A stretch of DNA of 64,000 bases, taken from Chitinophaga niabensis (lineage in GTDB: Bacteria > Bacteroidota > Bacteroidia > Chitinophagales > Chitinophagaceae). A program made the position numbers and the translations under genes. The notes below the pieces were generated by a model that saw nothing but the letters and a program-made list of their open reading frames with translations, did no database searches and was not told where the DNA came from. Location of the stretch: assembly GCF_039545795.1 (NCBI RefSeq), contig NZ_CP154260.1, positions 3,787,001 through 3,851,000 of the forward strand. Reading direction: 5' to 3'. How positions within the stretch are numbered: position 1 is the stretch's first letter; the number at the start of each line of letters is the position of its first letter. Shown in pieces: positions 60,737 through 64,000 of the stretch.

Positions 60737-60934
60737 TTACTTTACAGTTAGAATTAATTCTCCCTCTCCTTGTTCACCAATGATAATTCCATAAGAGTCA
60801 ATAACAGGACTTGTCAACTCTGAAACGTCTTCTATTTCCATGTAATATTCGTCCCCCTTTTCCAGTATCATAATATTCAAGTCTGGTGGGAAACTACCCA
60901 GTTTGTCATAAAGTTGTTTTACTGTCATCTTCAA
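60737..60934 (-). CDS. Phage protein, unknown (65 aa)
   Basis: The product is 65 residues, MTVKQLYDKLGSFPPDLNIMILEKGDEYYMEIEDV, an acidic small domain that looks like those found in Bacteroidota phage early operons with the pattern LG-x-x-P-x-D. ATG 60928 is an alternative start. It abuts the gene at 60736. Confidence 0.6.
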   Translation of the reverse strand: MKMTVKQLYDKLGSFPPDLNIMILEKGDEYYMEIEDVSELTSPVIDSYGIIIGEQGEGELILTVK

Positions 60935-60945
60935 TTATTTATTTG

Positions 60946-61245
60946 TTAAAACCTATGTCCACACCTTTTACAATAATCCCCACCACCATCAGTCCCAATA
61001 TCCGGATGTTTGCAATCGTTATTCAGATAGTTGTGTGTGGTTTTATCTTCAATGATGTTTATTTGTAGGGTGAAGGATTTAACACACACATAATCTGTTC
61101 CTGAAAACGCCTTATACAAAAAATGTTGGTAAAAAGCTACCTCAGGAATAAACCATAGGCTTCCAATGGGATGTATTCCTCCCTTTTCATACCTGATCGT
61201 TTTAGTTTCCCCAGCCGGTTGGGCTTGTTTATTTTCTGCGGTCAT
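60946..61245 (-). CDS. Phage protein with C-terminal zinc-ribbon-like Cys
   Basis: The product is 99 residues. The C-terminal CKHPDIGTDGGGDYCKRCGHRF offers three cysteines and a histidine, which could bind zinc; the N-terminal part (IRYEKGGIHPIGSLWFIPEVAFYQHFLYK) is unrecognised. It starts one base before the stop side of the sigma-factor gene. Function unknown. Confidence 0.6.
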   Translation of the reverse strand: MTAENKQAQPAGETKTIRYEKGGIHPIGSLWFIPEVAFYQHFLYKAFSGTDYVCVKSFTLQINIIEDKTTHNYLNNDCKHPDIGTDGGGDYCKRCGHRF

Positions 61246-61246
61246 A

Positions 61247-61780
61247 TCAATTATTTGAGTTAAAATATTTCCTAATCTGATTTAGTCCCTTCACCAATAG
61301 GTTCCTCAAAGTATTTGGACTGATACCCATAGCTACCGCAGCATCGTTATATCGAAGGCGGTTGTAGTAAACCAACCGTATTGCCTGCAGATTACGGGGG
61401 CTTACCTTTTCAAGGGCCCGGATAATCACCTGTTCTTTTGGATTATCTTCTTTTTTGACTGCTGGATCTGTATATCTTTCTGATAGGTAGAAGGCCGCTG
61501 CATCATGCTTCCTTTGTCGTTTTTGTTCCTCCAGGTAGTCCAGGCATTGATTTCTTAGCATTCTGAACAGGTAAGCACCCAGAACATTATCTCTCCTTAT
61601 GGAGGATCGGTGATTCCACAGCTTAATTAATACTTCCTGTACGATATCCTGGGCATCCTCTGCAGGTACAAATTGCATGGCCCTAATCAGGAGAGCATCG
61701 AAATACTTATCAAAAGCCAATTTCAACGCTGCTTTGTCTCCTGCACGTAGGCCTTTTGTAATTATTTCATCCGTTACCAT
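61247..61780 (-). CDS. ECF-type RNA polymerase sigma factor
   Basis: The product is 177 residues from ATG 61780. An in-frame ATG at 61822 would overlap the upstream gene, while 61780 follows a leader repeat shared with the next gene. Region 2 is DALLIRAMQFVPAEDAQDIVQEVLIKLWNHRSSI..LGAYLFRMLRNQCLDYLEEQK and region 4 is LEKVSPRNLQAIRLVYYNRLRYNDAAVAMGISPNTLRNLLVKGLNQIRKY. It lacks sigma region 3, as ECF factors do. It could switch on the phage late promoters, but no anti-sigma gene is next to it. Confidence 0.9.
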   Translation of the reverse strand: MVTDEIITKGLRAGDKAALKLAFDKYFDALLIRAMQFVPAEDAQDIVQEVLIKLWNHRSSIRRDNVLGAYLFRMLRNQCLDYLEEQKRQRKHDAAAFYLSERYTDPAVKKEDNPKEQVIIRALEKVSPRNLQAIRLVYYNRLRYNDAAVAMGISPNTLRNLLVKGLNQIRKYFNSNN

Positions 61781-61787
61781 GGCATTC

Positions 61788-61804
61788 CCCGGTATCGCTT
61801 CCGG
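61788..61804 (-). repeat. CCGG leader repeat, copy a
   Basis: CCCGGTATCGCTTCCGG on the plus strand; the same 17 bases recur at 62127-62143. It is 7 bases before the sigma-factor ATG at 61780. Confidence 0.6.
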
Positions 61805-61815
61805 GTGGCGTTTAA

Positions 61816-62121
61816 TCAACATTCATAGCTGACAAGTAAATATTTACCTTTATAAACTGGTATTAACTGATAACCAGAGTAATCATCTCCCAGGAATCCA
61901 ACAGTCTGCCATATGTAGATATGATCGAAATATTCTTCCTCTTTCTGACGTTCGAAGAATCGCATACTAATATGATGTGGCACACCTTTGCCTGAAATAG
62001 AGTAGAGGATTTTACCGTTATCTCGCTCAATCCCTTTTATTATTTGATCCTCCGTTATTATGGATATAGGCGTCCATGTTTGTTCTTCCATGAAAGCCAA
62101 AAGCTTTTCTATTACATTCAT
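61816..62121 (-). CDS. Phage protein, unknown (101 aa)
   Basis: The product is 101 residues (LAFMEEQTWTPISIITEDQIIKGIERDNGKILYSIS; FFERQKEEEYFDHIYIWQTVGFLGDDYSGYQLIPVYKGKYLLVSYEC), one mixed alpha/beta domain. Not recognised. It starts after leader repeat b (62127-62143) and overlaps the frame of the sigma gene by 7 bases. Confidence 0.6.
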   Translation of the reverse strand: MNVIEKLLAFMEEQTWTPISIITEDQIIKGIERDNGKILYSISGKGVPHHISMRFFERQKEEEYFDHIYIWQTVGFLGDDYSGYQLIPVYKGKYLLVSYEC

Positions 62122-62315
62122 ATTATCCCGGTATCGCTTCCGGATGCGTTTACTTGTTCTAAGAAAGACAATATTTCGTCCTTCAAATAATATTTACCAG
62201 CTGCCGTGTTCAAATGCCTTAAGAGCGTCTTTGCTTGACTTGAATAGTCATTATTATTTTCAACAACTTGCACCAAAGCGTTCCACATACCGCGAGATTT
62301 AATTTCTATTTCCAT
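62118..62315 (-). CDS. Phage protein, unknown (65 aa)
   Basis: The product is 65 residues, helical (WNALVQVVENNNDYSSQAKTLLRHLNTAAGKYYLKDEILSFLEQV). Not recognised. Its last bases encode leader repeat b, and it is preceded by a related CCGG sequence at 62322-62338. Confidence 0.55.
   Translation of the reverse strand: MEIEIKSRGMWNALVQVVENNNDYSSQAKTLLRHLNTAAGKYYLKDEILSFLEQVNASGSDTGII
62127..62143 (-). repeat. CCGG leader repeat, copy b
   Basis: Identical to copy a for 17 bases, 5 bases before the start of the 101-residue protein. Looser relatives are at 62322-62338 and 62558-62570. Confidence 0.6.
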
Positions 62316-62347
62316 ACTTTACCCGGTGATCCCGCCGGAAGGGTTTT

Positions 62348-62542
62348 TTAAATGTCTTTGTTCGGTATTAACTTTATCTTATTTTCTAGTTCCGCTATTC
62401 TCCTCTCTGCGGCCTCCATCCTTACTGCTTCATTAAAGCATCGTTCACACCTCAACTTGTCTGTTAATGGGCCAGCCACTAGACGTAAATTGGTGTTGCC
62501 ACATTTAGGGCATGATCGCTTTTTACTGAATAGTCCAAACAT
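62348..62542 (-). CDS. Zinc-ribbon protein (64 aa)
   Basis: The product is 64 residues. RSCPKCGNTNLRLVAGPLTDKLRCERC is a four-cysteine zinc ribbon; a helical tail follows (EAVRMEAAERRIAELENKIK). It may bind nucleic acid or act in a complex. It starts after a degenerate CCGG leader. Confidence 0.75.
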   Translation of the reverse strand: MFGLFSKKRSCPKCGNTNLRLVAGPLTDKLRCERCFNEAVRMEAAERRIAELENKIKLIPNKDI

Positions 62543-62578
62543 AATTTTTACATTTTACCCGGCTTCCCGGTGTGTGGT

Positions 62579-63691
62579 TTAAAGTCCTTCCATCATGCCC
62601 TTTTCAAAGTCTGGATCAATGATATCAGGCTTTTTGTTTTCGCGTGAGGAAAGTATCTCTACATGAAGTTTTAATATTTCGTCATTGTCTACATCTACCT
62701 GCTTAGTTTCGCGTGAGGAAAGGAGGGATTCAATAGCAGTTCTGCAAGAAGTGGTAAGACAGTCCTCTTGTAAGCACCTTTCCAGCAGGCCAAAAGCCTG
62801 ATCACGTTCAATTCTCATATCTATTGCCGCTTTCTGATTGGTCTTTACAAATTCGGTATCCTTAACAACAACCTCCGCGAGCAAATCCCTCTCTTTAGTT
62901 CTTTTTGAAAGTTCCTTTTCCAACTGCTGTACTTTTTCGATTAGTTCGCCAATTTTCATGTTAGCTTCTCCTGTTTCAGTAACAGCATGGTTGTAGCTAT
63001 CCCATCCGGGGGAATCGGTCTTATCTGCTAATTCTTTTTCCAGCTCCGCAATTCGCAAGGCCTGCTCTTTCTGTGATTTCAAGGCCGCCACTGCTGCTGT
63101 AACAATGCTTTCCCCTATTTTTATTCCTGATTCAGGTCTATGACCGTAATTCAGTAATGGGGAAAATGTTTCTATCTGCTCTTTCTTCCAAGCGGATAAT
63201 TCTTTTCTCTCTTTCAAAATGAAGGAAACTGCCACCAGAGCCTCACCTTCTCCGCTTATATGCTGTACGCCACACAGTTCCATAATTCTCAACAATTCTC
63301 CTTCCAGTTCCTTTATCCGTTCGTCCCCTTCAATTTTACGTTGATCCGCCTCCTTTATCCATAACAATGCGGTTTCTTCCCACTTATCCCTACTAATTAT
63401 CAACTCCTTTAGTTCCTCGTCCTTCGCTAATATTTCCCTCTCCCTGTCTTGAATGGATGCAACCATACTGCTGTTATGCTGCCTCAGCTTTGTATTTTCT
63501 TCGTCCTTCGCTGCGGTCTGCTGGGCGGCGTATTGTAAATGTGACCATGTTGCTTTTGCTATCGGCTCTCCATCACAATTTATACACTCCATGTAACCGT
63601 CACCATTGTTTAGCATTCCGCCACCCGATCCATGGCAACTACTACAAATAATGCTTCTTTCCTCCGGTGTAAGTTGTTTATCGTTGTTCAT
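62579..63691 (-). CDS. Coiled-coil phage protein with Cys-rich start
   Basis: The product is 370 residues. The N-terminus has CSSCHGSGGGML and CINCDGEP, a DnaJ-like CxxCxG pair that probably binds zinc. The remainder is coiled coil in at least four blocks (for example REREILAKDEELKELIISRDKWEE and ELIEKVQQLEKELSKRTKERDLLAE). The segments LLSSRETKQVDVDNDE and ILSSRENKKPDIID near the end are a short repeat. Similar proteins occur in early regions of Bacteroidota phages; role unknown. Confidence 0.7.
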   Translation of the reverse strand: MNNDKQLTPEERSIICSSCHGSGGGMLNNGDGYMECINCDGEPIAKATWSHLQYAAQQTAAKDEENTKLRQHNSSMVASIQDREREILAKDEELKELIISRDKWEETALLWIKEADQRKIEGDERIKELEGELLRIMELCGVQHISGEGEALVAVSFILKERKELSAWKKEQIETFSPLLNYGHRPESGIKIGESIVTAAVAALKSQKEQALRIAELEKELADKTDSPGWDSYNHAVTETGEANMKIGELIEKVQQLEKELSKRTKERDLLAEVVVKDTEFVKTNQKAAIDMRIERDQAFGLLERCLQEDCLTTSCRTAIESLLSSRETKQVDVDNDEILKLHVEILSSRENKKPDIIDPDFEKGMMEGL

Positions 63692-63938
63692 GGCTTTGAT
63701 TTTGTGAATTCTGACTTTTGCTGTGTTCCTCCTTTTGGCCCTCCTTAAAGCCTTCTCTCCATCCGGAGTTAAATTCGCTTGCGAAAACGATAGACAACCC
63801 TATTCCTATCAACAAGATTCCTATCCCCATTCCAGGACGTTCCATTGATATCCGGAAAGGATGGAAAATTATTGTTGTCCTCCCTAACCATAGAATCATC
63901 ACACAACCTACTAATATTGATATTATCATTTCTTTCAT
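63678..63938 (-). CDS. Small membrane protein (86 aa)
   Basis: The product is 86 residues with two hydrophobic helices (MIISILVGCVMILWL and GIGILLIGIGLSIVFA) and a basic, Gln/Ser-rich tail. It overlaps the coiled-coil gene by 14 bases. The family is not recognised. The last 60 bases of the window (63939-64000) hold no gene I can support; a short minus-strand frame ends there in TAA and may be the 3' end of a further phage gene. Confidence 0.55.
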   Translation of the reverse strand: MKEMIISILVGCVMILWLGRTTIIFHPFRISMERPGMGIGILLIGIGLSIVFASEFNSGWREGFKEGQKEEHSKSQNSQNQSHEQR

Positions 63939-64000
63939 CTGATTTCAACGGGATCGTTGCCCGCGCCGTTTTAAGTTAGTGTGGCATCCCCATCTTCTCC

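Noticed and set aside
62579..63691. A DnaJ chaperone from the CxxCxG motif
   Set aside because: Only two such motifs, no J domain and no substrate-binding domain; the rest is coiled coil.

Overview
The window looks like a chromosome segment of a Bacteroidota bacterium, most likely family Chitinophagaceae and close to Chitinophaga. The grounds are promoter-like TAnnTTTG boxes, Bacteroidota-type lipoprotein and OmpA/FadL-like genes, a two-component propeller sensor with a LytTR regulator, an archaeal-type ProRS, and protein families typical of the group. This is judged from protein resemblance by eye, not from a search.

Positions 1-28,800 are host chromosome. It opens with an operon-like group (truncated YbdK/GCS2-type carboxylate-amine ligase, class I glutamine amidotransferase, ATP-grasp-like protein, RidA-like protein). 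Then come a reverse cell-wall group (Ddl, PASTA protein, rhodanese), a divergent ferredoxin/acyl-CoA reductase pair, an HtrA protease, a LytTR regulator with its propeller sensor kinase, ProRS, a Tyr/Gly-rich lipoprotein, an outer-membrane porin-like protein, an Lnt-like N-acyltransferase, two secreted proteins, and a tRNA-modification/processing group (MiaA, CCA-adding enzyme, Sua5) with a glycosyltransferase. At 25.7-27.9 kb is the most interesting host locus: a compact graspetide (microviridin-type) cluster. It has a 56-residue precursor with a PFFAxFLE leader motif and a TLKYPSD core, followed by an intrinsic terminator and two overlapping ATP-grasp peptide ligases. The precursor is below the usual gene-calling length. 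DapD and tRNA-Leu(CAG) follow.

Positions about 28,836-64,000 are the left and central parts of a tailed-phage prophage inserted at the 3' end of tRNA-Leu; its right end lies outside the window. Next to the tRNA are a tyrosine recombinase, an XRE regulator, a UmuD-like autoprotease without UmuC, and a RelE-type toxin-antitoxin pair. From 33 kb onward nearly everything is on the minus strand. Read in the direction of transcription (from high to low coordinates) it runs: small early/accessory proteins including an ECF sigma factor, TerS, TerL, a four-gene glycosyltransferase/methyltransferase cassette, portal, MuF-like head protein, scaffold, decoration protein, major capsid protein, connectors, tail tube, tail chaperone with a probable -1 frameshift, tape measure, distal tail and hub proteins, collar/fibre proteins, then a lysis region with holin-like membrane proteins, a secreted esterase, a spanin-like protein and an endolysin candidate.

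Three nearly identical 23-nt promoter-like sequences precede terS, the head operon and the tail-fibre gene, suggesting one late-gene regulon. The prophage looks structurally intact in the part that can be seen.
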